Origin: Yoonia vestfoldensis DSM 16212
GTDB lineage: Bacteria > Pseudomonadota > Alphaproteobacteria > Rhodobacterales > Rhodobacteraceae
Reading direction: 5' to 3'
DNA: 64,000 nucleotides
NCBI RefSeq assembly: GCF_000382265.1
Contig: NZ_KB907985.1
Location: forward strand, 1-64,000
In this document: positions 63,986 to 64,000 of the stretch, one piece after another
Layout of the letters: the number at the start of each line of letters is the position of its first letter
Numbering within the stretch: position 1 is the stretch's first letter
The notes under the pieces: generated by a model
Database searches by the model: none
What the model was told of the DNA's origin: nothing
What the model saw: only the letters and a program-made list of their open reading frames with translations
Program-made: the position numbers and the translations under genes

Positions 63986-64000
63986 CCAGGTGGACCAAGG

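Overview
The window most likely comes from a marine alphaproteobacterium of the Rhodobacteraceae (Roseobacter group). This is inferred from high GC, gene families typical of that group (frcBCA with a ROK regulator, the serC-serA/serB arrangement, SapC-family protein, TbpB-like lipoprotein, FG-GAP/RTX protein, LEPR-XLL giant protein) and alphaproteobacterial palindromic intergenic repeats. No rRNA, tRNA or CRISPR array was seen, so the genus cannot be fixed.

Layout. 1-262: right end of an IS21-family element with the tail of istB. 402-2017: two surface-polysaccharide glycosyltransferases (GT11, GT25). 2166-2920 (minus): a small membrane protein coupled to an RBBP9/YdeN-type hydrolase. 3016-7738 (minus): an Rrf2 regulator, a sulfate ABC transporter (cysP, cysT, cysW and an unusually short cysA) and an Lrp/AsnC regulator. 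7981-15281 (plus): a tightly packed nine-gene operon with a 3-ketosteroid-dehydrogenase-like flavoprotein, two SDR dehydrogenases, a polar amino-acid-type ABC importer, an EthD-fold protein and a GntR/FCD regulator; it looks like a dedicated uptake and oxidation system for an unidentified substrate. 15305-19630: a fructose-type ABC importer (frcBCA) with a divergent ROK regulator. 19803-23675: serine biosynthesis (serA, serC, and divergent serB). 23825-29103: envelope genes, namely an outer-membrane barrel (plus) and a minus-strand run of an FG-GAP/VCBS/RTX protein, a TbpB-like lipoprotein and a SapC-family protein. 29404-30908: an O-methyltransferase coupled to a small P-loop kinase-like protein.

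31097-63985 (51% of the window) is one uninterrupted reading frame for a protein of about 10,960 residues. It starts with a LEPR-XLL motif, continues through thousands of residues of beta-solenoid-like repeats with several families of inserted small modules, then Calx-beta-like domains, and ends in a composite RTX region. It is probably a giant secreted or surface adhesin. No secretion genes are in view. The main points of interest are this protein's repeated-module architecture and the orphan uptake/oxidation operon.
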